From Mucilaginibacter ginsenosidivorax (GTDB lineage: Bacteria > Bacteroidota > Bacteroidia > Sphingobacteriales > Sphingobacteriaceae), in the NCBI RefSeq assembly GCF_007971525.1, contig NZ_CP042437.1, positions 3,100,001 to 3,164,000 of the forward strand: 64,000 nucleotides of DNA. The letters are read 5' to 3'. Below the pieces are notes generated by a model, which made no database searches, had not been told where the DNA came from, and saw nothing but the letters and a program-made list of their open reading frames with translations. The number at the start of each line of letters is the position of its first letter. The first letter of the stretch is position 1. Both the position numbers and the translations under genes were made by a program. Below, piece by piece: positions 1 to 7,819 of this stretch.

Positions 1-1436
1 TCTTTTACCCCATAAGCCTTCAACCCAAATGCATACGGGAGCGACCACGCCGTAATATCATACGTATTTGAATCGGGGATAATAGTTTTTGGCTCCAGCA
101 GTACATGCAGCAATACCGCTTTAGGCTGATAGGCGTTTACCACCAGATCATTAGGCCCTACAGCGTAAGCTTCGGTTTTGCCATTGATATAATCATACCC
201 CGTAACCGATTTATTGGCCAAACCAAAACCATACTGAATACCGTTGCGGGCAAGCAGTTTGGCCATAGCGTTTATTTTATTGTTGTTATCGTTTTTAATA
301 ACATAGGTTTTGTACTCGCCCGGCGGGTTGGTACGGCTGTTATCATAAAACTTTTTAAATTCATCCTTAAATTTTTGCGCATTGGCCGATGCCGTTTCAA
401 CCGTGCTTAAACTGGTAGAGTGATGGTGCGCCACCCGTTGTACCAACGTAAGCGTATCGCCGCTGCGGGTGGTAACCGCCAGGCCCCCGCTTATCCCGCC
501 CTGCTCATAAGTCATCCCTATCGATCCGTTGTATAACGGATAGGTATCGCCATAAGATGGATAAAGCAAATCAAACTCGTACTTGGTAAAGTACATCCAG
601 CCACTTTGGTCAAAGTACTTGGCATTGTTTTTACCAATCATCACCTGTGCATCGCGCTGCCATTGGGTAAGGTCTTTATGATAAGGTTCGGCAGCTGGTG
701 CAAAGTAGTATGGGGCGTTGTAGCCTTGCTCGTGGTAATCTACATGTATTTGTGGCAGCCATTGGTTAAACAAGCCAACACGGGCCTGGGTTTCTTTTTG
801 CTGTTGCCATGCCCAATCGCGGTTAAGGTCAAAGTAATAATGATTTACCCTGCCGCCCGGCCATGGTTCGGCATGCTCGCGCGATGTTGGGTAGGCCTCG
901 GGGCTAATGCCGTGTACTGAGTTATAAAAATTAACATACCTGTCGCGTCCGTCCGGGTTTAGGCAAGGGTCAATAACCACCAGGGTATTTTTAAGCCAGG
1001 CCTGAGTTTGGGCGTTTGATGGGTCGACCAAATCGTACAAAGTCCACATGGCAGCTTCGCTCGATGCGGGCTCGTTGCCGTGTACGTTGTAGCTTAACCA
1101 CGTAATTACGGGTACATTGGTAATAACAGGCCCGCTTTCAAGCCCTGCTACCCGCAGGTTATTGTGACGAATCTCTTCCAACCTGCCAATATTTTCATCC
1201 GATGCAATAAACATCGCCAACAGGGGCCTACCTTCGTTGGTACTGCCAAACTGCTGCAGCTTTACATTTTTTGAGGCCAGGGCAACATATTTAAAATACT
1301 CCACAATGCGATAGTGCGGGGTAAACTGAGTACCCAGCTTGTAACCCAGGAATTCATCGGGCGATTGTATTTTTTGGGCGAAGGATACCGTTGCCGAAGC
1401 AACAGCTAATAAAACAACAAGTAGCTTTTTTATCAT
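1..1436 (-). CDS. M14-family zinc carboxypeptidase, partial (3' end outside window)
   Basis: About 478 residues are readable from the ATG at 1434-1436 before the frame runs off the left edge. A signal peptide (MIKKLLVVLLAVASATVSFA) points to export. The M14 zinc site is visible: H119-x-x-E122 inside YNVHGNEPASSEAAMW, and a third ligand about 110 residues later in QIHVDYHEQG. The region PDGRDRYVNF is the family's substrate-binding part. Large secreted M14 peptidases of this type are common in Bacteroidota and probably feed on peptides in the periplasm or outside the cell; the substrate is not known. The gene diverges from recQ, and the gap between them holds a 30-bp perfect inverted repeat. 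The family call is secure, the exact activity is not. Confidence 0.9.
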   Translation of the reverse strand, partial: MIKKLLVVLLAVASATVSFAQKIQSPDEFLGYKLGTQFTPHYRIVEYFKYVALASKNVKLQQFGSTNEGRPLLAMFIASDENIGRLEEIRHNNLRVAGLESGPVITNVPVITWLSYNVHGNEPASSEAAMWTLYDLVDPSNAQTQAWLKNTLVVIDPCLNPDGRDRYVNFYNSVHGISPEAYPTSREHAEPWPGGRVNHYYFDLNRDWAWQQQKETQARVGLFNQWLPQIHVDYHEQGYNAPYYFAPAAEPYHKDLTQWQRDAQVMIGKNNAKYFDQSGWMYFTKYEFDLLYPSYGDTYPLYNGSIGMTYEQGGISGGLAVTTRSGDTLTLVQRVAHHHSTSLSTVETASANAQKFKDEFKKFYDNSRTNPPGEYKTYVIKNDNNNKINAMAKLLARNGIQYGFGLANKSVTGYDYINGKTEAYAVGPNDLVVNAYQPKAVLLHVLLEPKTIIPDSNTYDITAWSLPYAFGLKAYGVK

Positions 1437-1729
1437 AAAACTGATATAGATGGTAGTAAAAGCTAAATATGCAGAAAATATGTGCAGATGTGCAAATTTC
1501 AGATGTGCAGATGTGTAGATTGTTACATTAGGTAAAGTCAATTTGAAAATTTGGTAATTTGAAGATTTGAAAATGCCACCCTTCTATAAATTCTGGTAAT
1601 TCTTAAATTCGATAAATTCAGGTTCAGACAAAAAATCTAAAAATATTAGCAATCTCGCTGATAATTTGTAATTTGCCCCTGAAAAAGCAAAATTATCTGC
1701 ACATCTGAAATTTGCACATCTGCATATCT
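1437..1729. repeat. Divergent intergenic region with a 30-bp inverted repeat and word repeats
   Basis: The gap between the M14 peptidase and recQ carries a perfect 30-bp inverted repeat, arms 1483-1512 and 1695-1724, built from variants of ATCTGCAC/ATCTGAAAT words. The right arm ends 5 nt before the recQ start codon. Between the arms lie two further degenerate tandem blocks: ATTTGAAA-type 8-mers at 1542-1574 and AATTC-type 8-9-mers at 1588-1628. The promoters of both genes must lie within or between these repeats. No ORF or known RNA is seen. Confidence 0.8.
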
Positions 1730-3901
1730 ATGAATTCTCTACAGGCCCTGCAAAAATATTTTGGTTATAGCGCTTTCAGGCACCAGCAGGAGGCCATTAT
1801 CCAACATATATTAAACGGGCAGGATGTAATGGCGCTGATGCCTACCGGCGGCGGCAAATCATTATGCTACCAGCTACCCGCGGTATTGTTAAACGGGCTA
1901 ACCATTGTTATCTCGCCGCTTATTGCCCTGATGAAAGACCAGGTTGATAGCTTGAATGTAAGCGGTATACCGGCAGCCTTCCTAAACTCGGCACAAAACC
2001 CGGATGAGCAGCGCCAACTGGTAGAAAAACTAAGGAACAACCAAATCCGCCTGCTATACCTTGCGCCCGAGCGTTTGTTTGGTGCCGAAAACAAGCTGGT
2101 TCCGTTTTTAAAAACGCTGAATGTAGTACAGATAGCCATAGACGAAGCCCACTGCATCTCGTCCTGGGGGCACGATTTTCGTCCTGAGTATTTGATGCTG
2201 GCCCAGTTAAAAACCGAGTTCCCGAATGTGCCGGTCATCGCGCTTACCGCTACTGCTGATAAGCTGACGCAAAAAGATATCCTCGAGAAACTCAATCTTA
2301 ACAAGCCCAAAGTATTTGTATCCTCCTTCAACAGGGCCAATATTACCTACCGGGTTATCCCCAAAAGGAACAGCTTTCAGCAACTGGTTAACTTTTTAAA
2401 TGAGCGGAAGGACGAGTCGGGTATTATCTACTGCCTTTCCCGTAAATCTACCGAAGATTTGGCCGACGACCTGAAAGCCGCCGGCTTTGCTGCCGAAGCC
2501 TACAACGCAGGCCTCAGCAGCGAAATCAAAGTGCGCAACCAGGAGGCTTTTTTGCGCGACGAGGTCAAGATCATCGTGGCTACCATTGCCTTTGGCATGG
2601 GCATCAATAAATCAAATGTGCGCTACGTGGTGCATATCGATCTGCCTAAAAACATCGAGGGCTATTACCAGGAAACCGGCCGTGCAGGGCGCGACGGCCT
2701 GGCATCCGAGGCATTGCTACTGTATTCGCCGGGCGATGCCGGTAAGCTACAGCATTTTGCAAGGATCGAGGGCAACGAGGCTCAAAGCCGCATTATGCTG
2801 AATAAGCTGAACGATATGGTGCGCTACTGCCAGCTGCAAAGCTGCCGCCGCCAGTACTTGATGAACTATTTTGATGAGGCTTTCCCGCCCAATTGCGGCT
2901 CCTGCGATGTTTGCCTTACCGAGTTTAAACGCTTTGACGGTACGCTGATAGCCCAAAAGGCGCTCTCGGCCGTGGCCCGGCTTAACGAGCGTTTCGGCAT
3001 TAACTATGTGATTGATTTTTTACGCGGGTCGAAATCCGAAAAAATCCGCGACGAACATAAACAGCTTAAAACCTATGGCATAGGCGCCGATATCAGCAAG
3101 CCCGACTGGCAGCGCTACATTCGCGAACTGCTTACCATGGGCTACCTGCAAATGGGTGGCGACGAATACCCTATTGTTAAACTTACAGACCAAAGCGCCG
3201 CCGTGCTCAAAGGCCTGCAAAAGGTTGAGTTTATCGAAAGCGAAACCGTTGAAGAAACCCACACCCACGTACAGGCACCACCGCACGAAGCCGAACTGCT
3301 AAGCCGCATTAAACGCGTACGTAACGATATTGCCCAACATGAAAACGTGCCGGCCTACATCATTGTATCTGATGCTACCCTGGTGGAGATGGCTACCTAC
3401 CTGCCCCAAAGCCTCGACGAGCTGCGCCTTATCTCGGGCTTTGGCGATGTAAAACTGGCCCGCTACGGGCGCGAGCTGTTGCAGCCCGTGAAAGATTACG
3501 CCAAAGAAAAAGGCCTCGAATCAAAAATTGCCTATAAATCGCCCAAGAAGGAACGCAAGGCAGCGTCCGTCCGTCCGGTACAACCTATTAAGGCCCGCAA
3601 AACAAACGATACCCGTACCGAGTCGCTCCGGCTTTACCAAACCGGCAAAACCGTGGCCGAAATTGCCACCGAGCGCAGCCTGTCGCCCATGACGATAGAA
3701 AGCCACCTCAGCTTTTTTGTACAATCGGGCGAGCTGGAGGTAGAAGCGCTGGTACCCGCCCAAAAAATCCCCGCCATTAAAGATGCTGTTGAAAGCTACG
3801 GCTCCCAAATGCTATCACCCCTCAAACAAGTCCTCGGCGATGACTACAGTTACGGCGAAATTAAAGCGGTGATAAGCTGGATGAACAGGGGGAATGTGTA
3901 A
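1730..3901 (+). CDS. recQ: ATP-dependent DNA helicase RecQ
   Basis: The protein is 723 residues from ATG 1730; the frame stays open upstream to a TTG at 1712 inside a repeat, so that earlier start is unlikely. Domains in order: SF2 helicase with Walker A MPTGGGKS (about 37-44), DEAH box (138-141, IDEAHCISSWGHDFRPEY), helicase C with the QETGRAGRDG motif, the RecQ zinc-binding RQC region with four cysteines (SCRRQY then NCGSCDVC), and HRDC (about 520-600). An additional C-terminal helix-turn-helix domain (about 628-723) contains SPMTIESHL. RecQ unwinds DNA 3' to 5' in recombination and fork repair. The architecture is E. coli-like plus the extra HTH tail seen in many Bacteroidota and Firmicutes RecQ proteins. 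Confidence 0.97.
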   Translation: MNSLQALQKYFGYSAFRHQQEAIIQHILNGQDVMALMPTGGGKSLCYQLPAVLLNGLTIVISPLIALMKDQVDSLNVSGIPAAFLNSAQNPDEQRQLVEKLRNNQIRLLYLAPERLFGAENKLVPFLKTLNVVQIAIDEAHCISSWGHDFRPEYLMLAQLKTEFPNVPVIALTATADKLTQKDILEKLNLNKPKVFVSSFNRANITYRVIPKRNSFQQLVNFLNERKDESGIIYCLSRKSTEDLADDLKAAGFAAEAYNAGLSSEIKVRNQEAFLRDEVKIIVATIAFGMGINKSNVRYVVHIDLPKNIEGYYQETGRAGRDGLASEALLLYSPGDAGKLQHFARIEGNEAQSRIMLNKLNDMVRYCQLQSCRRQYLMNYFDEAFPPNCGSCDVCLTEFKRFDGTLIAQKALSAVARLNERFGINYVIDFLRGSKSEKIRDEHKQLKTYGIGADISKPDWQRYIRELLTMGYLQMGGDEYPIVKLTDQSAAVLKGLQKVEFIESETVEETHTHVQAPPHEAELLSRIKRVRNDIAQHENVPAYIIVSDATLVEMATYLPQSLDELRLISGFGDVKLARYGRELLQPVKDYAKEKGLESKIAYKSPKKERKAASVRPVQPIKARKTNDTRTESLRLYQTGKTVAEIATERSLSPMTIESHLSFFVQSGELEVEALVPAQKIPAIKDAVESYGSQMLSPLKQVLGDDYSYGEIKAVISWMNRGNV

Positions 3902-4426
3902 CGGGCTTCTCCCTGTTGTATAATTAATATAGCGTCGACCTATCTCCCTGCTAAAACGCACTCGCCAAGCCGCCAACCGGCGTATTGCCACTCTTGCGGC
4001 GAGGCGGAACAGGAGGAAAGCGCCTCAATTTATTTTCTTGCCGGGGCGAGTCTTCGTCCTGTTAAATAAAATGTAAGGGCAAACGCATAAAAACATGGTT
4101 AACATAACTTAACACATTTCCGATAAAAAATTTATAAACATTTGATAATAAACATTTTATATTTTATCATGGTTAACACTAAATTGATCGCCCAAATCAG
4201 GCATTCAAATATTTGTGCCTGGTGTTAGCCAATACAAGCCCCTTGGGTATCTGGATCATTTATCCAGGATCAGCAATAAAACAGGGTGTCGGTTGATGTT
4301 TATATCTTCTCATACAATAAGCTTATTGCGGTTAACTGTTTAGCTGTGTTTGCCCGGAATAAAATGTCAAATAAATTTGACATTTGTAAAGTTTGTTTTA
4401 CATTTGGTAAATCAAACTTTACAGCA
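3902..4426. other. Intergenic region with palindrome, direct repeats and dyads
   Basis: No gene is supported here. A GC-rich imperfect palindrome spans about 3958-4053, with outer arms ACTCGCC and GGCGAGT. An 11-bp direct repeat CATGGTTAACA occurs at 4094-4104 and 4168-4178. A small hairpin lies at 4199-4220 (AGGCA/TGCCT outside, CAAAT/ATTTG inside). The last 65 bases hold the dyad array described separately. Confidence 0.6.
4364..4423. promoter_or_regulatory. Array of overlapping dyads, likely operator for the membrane protein/XRE pair
   Basis: Three dyads are packed into 60 bases just before the start codon at 4427. ATGTCAAAT-AA-ATTTGACAT is at 4364-4383. TGTAAA-N6-TTTACA is at 4385-4402. 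The arms TGTAAAGTTTG (4385-4395) and CAAACTTTACA (4413-4423) form a perfect 11-bp inverted repeat. The first gene is followed by a small XRE regulator, so autoregulation at this array is the simplest reading (inference). Confidence 0.6.
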
Positions 4427-4846
4427 ATGAAACCTTTATTCTTATTTCCTTACTGGGGGCGTTATTTGGGCTATTTCCTAGTAGTTGTGCATATTCCTAT
4501 TGTGTTATATAAAAAACAATTGATGGGAATGCATGGAGATGGCACGGCCGATGGCATTTTTAATGGCAGGCACCTGTTTTTTATGTCGACAACCTTATTG
4601 ATGGCCATTGGCTTATTTATCGCCGCTTTCTCGAAAGAAAAAATTGAGGACGAGCAGATAGTGCGGCTCCGGCTCGATTCGCTACAATGGTCGGTTTATG
4701 TTAACTTTTTGTTTTTGATCGTCAGCCTCATTTTTTCTACAGATACCGAACATATTTTATTTTTAAATTTACTGGTGCCCCTTGTATTCTTTATTATCCG
4801 TTTCAGGTGGAAGATTTTCCAGAATAACCGTTTAATTAAAGAATAG
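4427..4846 (+). CDS. Small integral membrane protein, partner of an XRE regulator
   Basis: The product has 139 residues from ATG 4427; an upstream in-frame extension would run through the operator dyads and is rejected. Four hydrophobic segments are visible: YLGYFLVVVHIPIVLY, LFFMSTTLLMAIGLFIAAF, WSVYVNFLFLIVSLIFS and ILFLNLLVPLVFFIIRF. A charged cytoplasmic stretch with DEQIVRLRLDSLQW lies between segments two and three. That motif recurs in the protein at 5992-6849 (DESAQIYKLRLNALYW), so the two are related. The stop codon is followed after 2 nt by the XRE gene. Membrane protein/small HTH pairs of this shape are widespread in bacteria. The function is unknown; sensing of membrane or cell state with the HTH as output is an inference. 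Confidence 0.75.
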   Translation: MKPLFLFPYWGRYLGYFLVVVHIPIVLYKKQLMGMHGDGTADGIFNGRHLFFMSTTLLMAIGLFIAAFSKEKIEDEQIVRLRLDSLQWSVYVNFLFLIVSLIFSTDTEHILFLNLLVPLVFFIIRFRWKIFQNNRLIKE

Positions 4847-4848
4847 CT

Positions 4849-5049
4849 ATGAAAAACAACATACGAGTTGAGCGCGCTATCAAAAACATAACCCAGGCCG
4901 ACTTGGCCCAGGTAATCGGGGTATCGCGGCAAACTATTAATACAATCGAAAGCAACCGCTACGTACCATCTACTGTGCTGGCCCTAAAAATAGCCCGGGT
5001 ATTTGGCAAGCCTGTTGAGGCAATATTTATATTAGATGATGAAGATTAA
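4849..5049 (+). CDS. Small XRE/Cro-type transcriptional regulator
   Basis: This 66-residue protein consists almost entirely of a helix-turn-helix domain. The recognition region is TQADLAQVIGVSRQTINTIE, followed by NRYVPSTVLALKIARVFGKPVE. It is the short YozG-like type of XRE regulator. It starts 2 nt after the stop of the membrane protein gene, so the two are surely co-transcribed, and it probably binds the dyads at 4364-4423. The C-terminal end DDED is acidic. Confidence 0.9.
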   Translation: MKNNIRVERAIKNITQADLAQVIGVSRQTINTIESNRYVPSTVLALKIARVFGKPVEAIFILDDED

Positions 5050-5064
5050 TTAAACCTGATAACG

Positions 5065-5451
5065 ATGAAAGACAAACCTGTTTTTGCCCCCGAACTGGCC
5101 ATACCCAATGGCTTAAAAGACATTAGCTTTTATATTGATGCTTTTGGCGCAGAAGAACTCCGGCGTTTCAGCAACGATGACGGAACTATACATGTGTCCG
5201 AATTATCCATCAACGGAGCCATGTTTCATCTGCACGAACAAACGTTACACTCGGGCCTTCATAGCCTTGCGGGCGGCACGCATTCTGTCGTTATTGGGCT
5301 ATTTGTGGCCGATGTGCATGCCGTTATTGAGCAGGCTGTTGCTGCCGGCGCAAAAATCACCTCGCCCGTGCAGGATTATGATTATGGCTACCGCCAGGGC
5401 AGCATTGAAGATCCATTTGGACACCGGTGGCAGATACAGAAGTCGATATAG
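5065..5451 (+). CDS. VOC-superfamily protein (glyoxalase/bleomycin-resistance fold, PhnB-like)
   Basis: This 128-residue protein has the paired beta-alpha-beta-beta-beta pattern of the vicinal oxygen chelate fold, with the C-terminal signature IEDPFGHRWQIQ. It begins 15 nt after the XRE gene and may belong to the same transcript. The PhnB-like layout (APELAIPNGLKDISFYIDAF, HLHEQ in the middle) suggests a small-molecule binding or metal-dependent enzyme. The substrate cannot be read from sequence. A word-type repeat starts immediately after its stop codon. Confidence 0.85.
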   Translation: MKDKPVFAPELAIPNGLKDISFYIDAFGAEELRRFSNDDGTIHVSELSINGAMFHLHEQTLHSGLHSLAGGTHSVVIGLFVADVHAVIEQAVAAGAKITSPVQDYDYGYRQGSIEDPFGHRWQIQKSI

Positions 5452-5486
5452 CGTCAAGACATTAGAATCAAGATTCAAGACAGAAC
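5452..5486. repeat. Heptad word repeat, left copy flanking the second VOC gene
   Basis: Tandem degenerate 7-mers, each beginning GA: GACATTA, GAATCAA, GATTCAA, GACAGAA. The block begins one base after the stop codon of the first VOC gene. A similar block at 5891-5925 forms an imperfect 35-bp direct repeat with it on the far side of the second VOC gene. Confidence 0.75.
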
Positions 5487-5514
5487 TCATTCACGATCTT
5501 AAAATTAAATAACC

Positions 5515-5886
5515 ATGGCAAACCAACCCACTTTTGGTAATGGCAAAATCTGTTACATCGAGATCCCTGCAGATGATATCGCGGTATCCGCGGCTTTTTT
5601 TCAAAAAACATTTGACTGGCATATCCGGCAGGATAACCAGGGGAACGCCTCTTTTGATGACGGCGTGGGCCAGGTAAGCGGCATGTGGGTAACCGGGCGC
5701 AAGCCCCAGGCAGAACCGGGCCTTATCATATCTATTATGGTTGATGATGCCGAAGCCACCGTAGAAGCAATTGCCACCAATGGCGGCACGATAGTACAAC
5801 CAATAGGTAAAGATTTTCCGGAGATAACGGCACTATTTACAGACCCGGCCGGTAATTTATGGAGCATTTATCAGCACAGGGGGTAG
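5515..5886 (+). CDS. VOC-superfamily protein, glyoxalase-like
   Basis: This 123-residue protein begins with CYIEIPADDIAVSAAFFQKTF, the usual first beta strand and helix of a VOC module, and ends with FTDPAGNLWSIYQ, the second module's end. It resembles glyoxalase-like small-molecule binding proteins encoded next to other VOC genes. The reaction is not predictable. The gene is bracketed by two imperfect 35-bp direct repeats (5452-5486 and 5891-5925), so it could be a discrete insertion or duplication unit. Confidence 0.85.
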   Translation: MANQPTFGNGKICYIEIPADDIAVSAAFFQKTFDWHIRQDNQGNASFDDGVGQVSGMWVTGRKPQAEPGLIISIMVDDAEATVEAIATNGGTIVQPIGKDFPEITALFTDPAGNLWSIYQHRG

Positions 5887-5890
5887 AGGA

Positions 5891-5925
5891 GAGTCAAGAA
5901 ATTAGAGTCAGGAATCAAGACAGAG
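5891..5925. repeat. Heptad word repeat, right copy flanking the second VOC gene
   Basis: Five consecutive heptads, all beginning GA: GAGTCAA, GAAATTA, GAGTCAG, GAATCAA, GACAGAG. The block differs at only a few positions from the one at 5452-5486. Confidence 0.75.
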
Positions 5926-5991
5926 CATGGTTGGTTAATAAGATTTTTAAGTTTACATCGTTATTTGTATATTAGATTAAACCTAATCATC

Positions 5992-6849
5992 ATGAAACCA
6001 ACCTTATTGCTTCCACACTATTTTAAAATAATAGGGGTTGTAATGGCTATCCCTGGCTTCATTTTGGGTACTTTATTTCAGTTTGGCCATTATGTTATCC
6101 CTTTTCTAAGCTATGGTCCTGTTCGGCGTTCGGGATTTTTTTTAGCAACAGGGCATGACAACTTCACGGATGAAGTCGCAACAACCTTATTGATCGGAGG
6201 CCTGTTATTTATCGGATTTTCGAAGTTTAAAGATGAAAGCGCTCAAATTTATAAGTTAAGGTTGAATGCTTTATATTGGGCGGTATTGGTACACCTTTTT
6301 TTGATGATGACACTGATAATCATATTTTTATCAGGAATTTTCAGATGGCATAACAGTGTTGTTTCAGATATCGTTATTAACTATAACCTACTTTTTCTGC
6401 TGATCATATTTATTGCAAGGCTATATTATTTACGTACCAAAGGAGTAATGGGGCAACCATTTTACCTGCCTTATCTGCCATTTAATATAGTAGGAAAATG
6501 GCTTACTTTAATTTTTTTAATTGGCGCAATAACCCTGATTGCTTTATCACGATGGAATATAAAAGTTCCGGAGATTACGCGGTATCTGATATTTCCATTT
6601 ACCTTGATATGGATAGCTTCGAAGGGGAAAAACGAAGATAATATCAAAGAATCTATCAGGCTTAAAGCGATGCTCATAAGCGTTTACATTGTTTATGGTT
6701 TACTTATTGTGTTAACCTGGGTACTATATAGCGTTGATTACTGGGTAGCATTATTATTGGGGCTGGTGGCTTTACAACTTGTTTTCATTGTTACTTTTGA
6801 ATTAATGCGGTTTAAAGCGCCCAGGTCTATCCAGCATCTGCACATTTGA
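5992..6849 (+). CDS. Membrane protein with an internally duplicated domain
   Basis: The product has 285 residues from ATG 5992; the frame is open from a TTG at 5965 but no homology supports it. About seven to eight hydrophobic segments are visible. The N-terminal half matches the small membrane protein at 4427 in order and motif: MKPTLLLPHYFKIIGVVMA, then FSKFKDESAQIYKLRLNALYW. The C-terminal half repeats the plan: FNIVGKWLTLIFLIGA, then SKGKNEDNIKESIRLKAM. The protein therefore looks like two fused copies of that domain. Unlike the first gene it has no XRE partner next to it. Its last codons and stop (CAG CAT CTG CAC ATT TGA) lie in a word repeat that continues to trmD. The function is unknown. 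Confidence 0.75.
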   Translation: MKPTLLLPHYFKIIGVVMAIPGFILGTLFQFGHYVIPFLSYGPVRRSGFFLATGHDNFTDEVATTLLIGGLLFIGFSKFKDESAQIYKLRLNALYWAVLVHLFLMMTLIIIFLSGIFRWHNSVVSDIVINYNLLFLLIIFIARLYYLRTKGVMGQPFYLPYLPFNIVGKWLTLIFLIGAITLIALSRWNIKVPEITRYLIFPFTLIWIASKGKNEDNIKESIRLKAMLISVYIVYGLLIVLTWVLYSVDYWVALLLGLVALQLVFIVTFELMRFKAPRSIQHLHI

Positions 6850-6895
6850 AATCTGAAATCTGCACATCTGAAATCAATAATCCGCATATTTGCAC
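6834..6895. repeat. Word repeat directly upstream of trmD
   Basis: Mixed 7- and 8-bp words (GCATCT, GCACATTT, GAAATCT twice, GCACATCT, GAAATCA, GCATATTT) run from the end of the preceding reading frame up to the trmD start codon at 6896. Seventeen bases, 6858-6874 (ATCTGCACATCTGAAAT), are identical to part of the recQ upstream arm at 1695-1711. Confidence 0.8.
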
Positions 6896-7570
6896 ATGCG
6901 TTTTGATATCATTTCTGTTTTACCGGGTTTGCTGGAAAGCCCTTTTGCACATTCTATTTTACAACGCGCCCAAAAAAAGGGCATCGCCGAAATTCATGTG
7001 CATAACCTGCGCGATTACTCAACCAGCAAACAAAAAAGTGTGGATGATTATCCCTACGGTGGCGGCAGCGGCATGGTAATGACCATCCCGCCTTTTGCAG
7101 CCTGTATTGAAAAGCTTAAAGCCGAACGGGAATATGACGAGGTGATCTTCATGTCGCCCGATGGCGAGCGGCTTAACCAGGCTATTGCCAACCAATTATC
7201 TATTAAAGGCAACATCATTATTTTATGCGGACATTATAAAGGGATAGACCAGCGCATCCGCGATATTTATGTTACCCGCGAGATCAGCATAGGCGATTAT
7301 GTACTATCTGGCGGCGAACTGCCGGCAGCTGTTTTGGTGGATGCTGTTGTGCGCCTTATCCCCGGCGTACTTAGCGACGAAACATCGGCCCTCAGCGACT
7401 CGTTCCAGGACGATATGCTGGATGCCCCCGTATATACCCGCCCCGCCGACTGGAATGGGCACAAAGTACCCGATATCCTTTTAAGCGGCAATACCCCCGA
7501 AATTGAAAAATGGCGCTTTGAGCAGGCGCTGGAGCGTACAAAACAACGGAGGCCGGATTTGTTGGAGTGA
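6896..7570 (+). CDS. trmD: tRNA (guanine-N1)-methyltransferase
   Basis: This 224-residue protein methylates G37 of tRNAs, including tRNA-Pro, using S-adenosylmethionine and guarding against +1 frameshifting. Family motifs are intact: PYGGGSGM (about 53-60), [10 protein letters not shown] (111-120) and [12 protein letters not shown] (133-144) of the trefoil-knot SAM site, and the catalytic Asp at about 169 in ALSDSF before YTRPADW. The ATG at 6896 is preferred over an upstream TTG because it matches family N-termini ([13 protein letters not shown]). trmD often sits next to rplS; here rplS follows only at 9356, with an ECF sigma module between. Confidence 0.97.
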   Translation: MRFDIISVLPGLLESPFAHSILQRAQKKGIAEIHVHNLRDYSTSKQKSVDDYPYGGGSGMVMTIPPFAACIEKLKAEREYDEVIFMSPDGERLNQAIANQLSIKGNIIILCGHYKGIDQRIRDIYVTREISIGDYVLSGGELPAAVLVDAVVRLIPGVLSDETSALSDSFQDDMLDAPVYTRPADWNGHKVPDILLSGNTPEIEKWRFEQALERTKQRRPDLLE

Positions 7571-7593
7571 TGGGGTGATTCCTATGTAAAAAA

Positions 7594-7724
7594 TGTCATT
7601 TCGAACGAGGTACGAGGAGAAATCTTTGACGATTTGCATACACTTGGTTCCGTTGTATAGCATATCGTCTAAGATTTCTCTTTCGCGCCGCGCTCTTCCC
7701 TGCCCAAGCTCTATCGAAATGACA
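7594..7724. repeat. REP-like long palindrome (TGTCATTTCGA family)
   Basis: Outer arms TGTCATTTCGA (7594-7604) and TCGAAATGACA (7714-7724) pair perfectly. Inner arms GGAGAAATCTT and AAGATTTCTC pair too. The same family occurs at 52025-52177 with identical outer arms. Such elements are common extragenic palindromes in Bacteroidota and are thought to be moved by REP-associated transposases; none is encoded in this window. Confidence 0.75.
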
Positions 7725-7733
7725 ACTCCTTGT

Positions 7734-7760
7734 TCACTCACCAATCAACCACTCACCGAT
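7734..7760. repeat. Word repeat upstream of the ECF sigma gene
   Basis: A short run of CACTCACC/AATCAACC words on the leader side of the sigma factor gene. The same vocabulary appears at 9190-9231 and, in opposite orientation, in the large inverted repeat at 23848-24010. Confidence 0.55.
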
Positions 7761-7776
7761 TTTCCCTAAATTAGAT

Positions 7777-7810
7777 TGCAACCAAACCATGCCTTTTGCA
7801 TTACAGGTAT
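7777..7810 (+). promoter_or_regulatory. Candidate ECF promoter, copy 1 (upstream of sigma gene)
   Basis: TGCAACCAAA (7777-7786), 11 nt, then GCATTACAGGTAT (7798-7810), ending 9 nt before the sigma factor start. An almost identical arrangement precedes the next gene (8387-8421). The AACC core fits ECF -35 elements. Autoregulation is inferred. Confidence 0.55.
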
Positions 7811-7819
7811 GTTGTAATC

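Noticed and set aside
105..920. Plus-strand frames at 105-410 and 606-920
   Set aside because: They are antisense to the M14 peptidase, whose motifs are clear on the minus strand.
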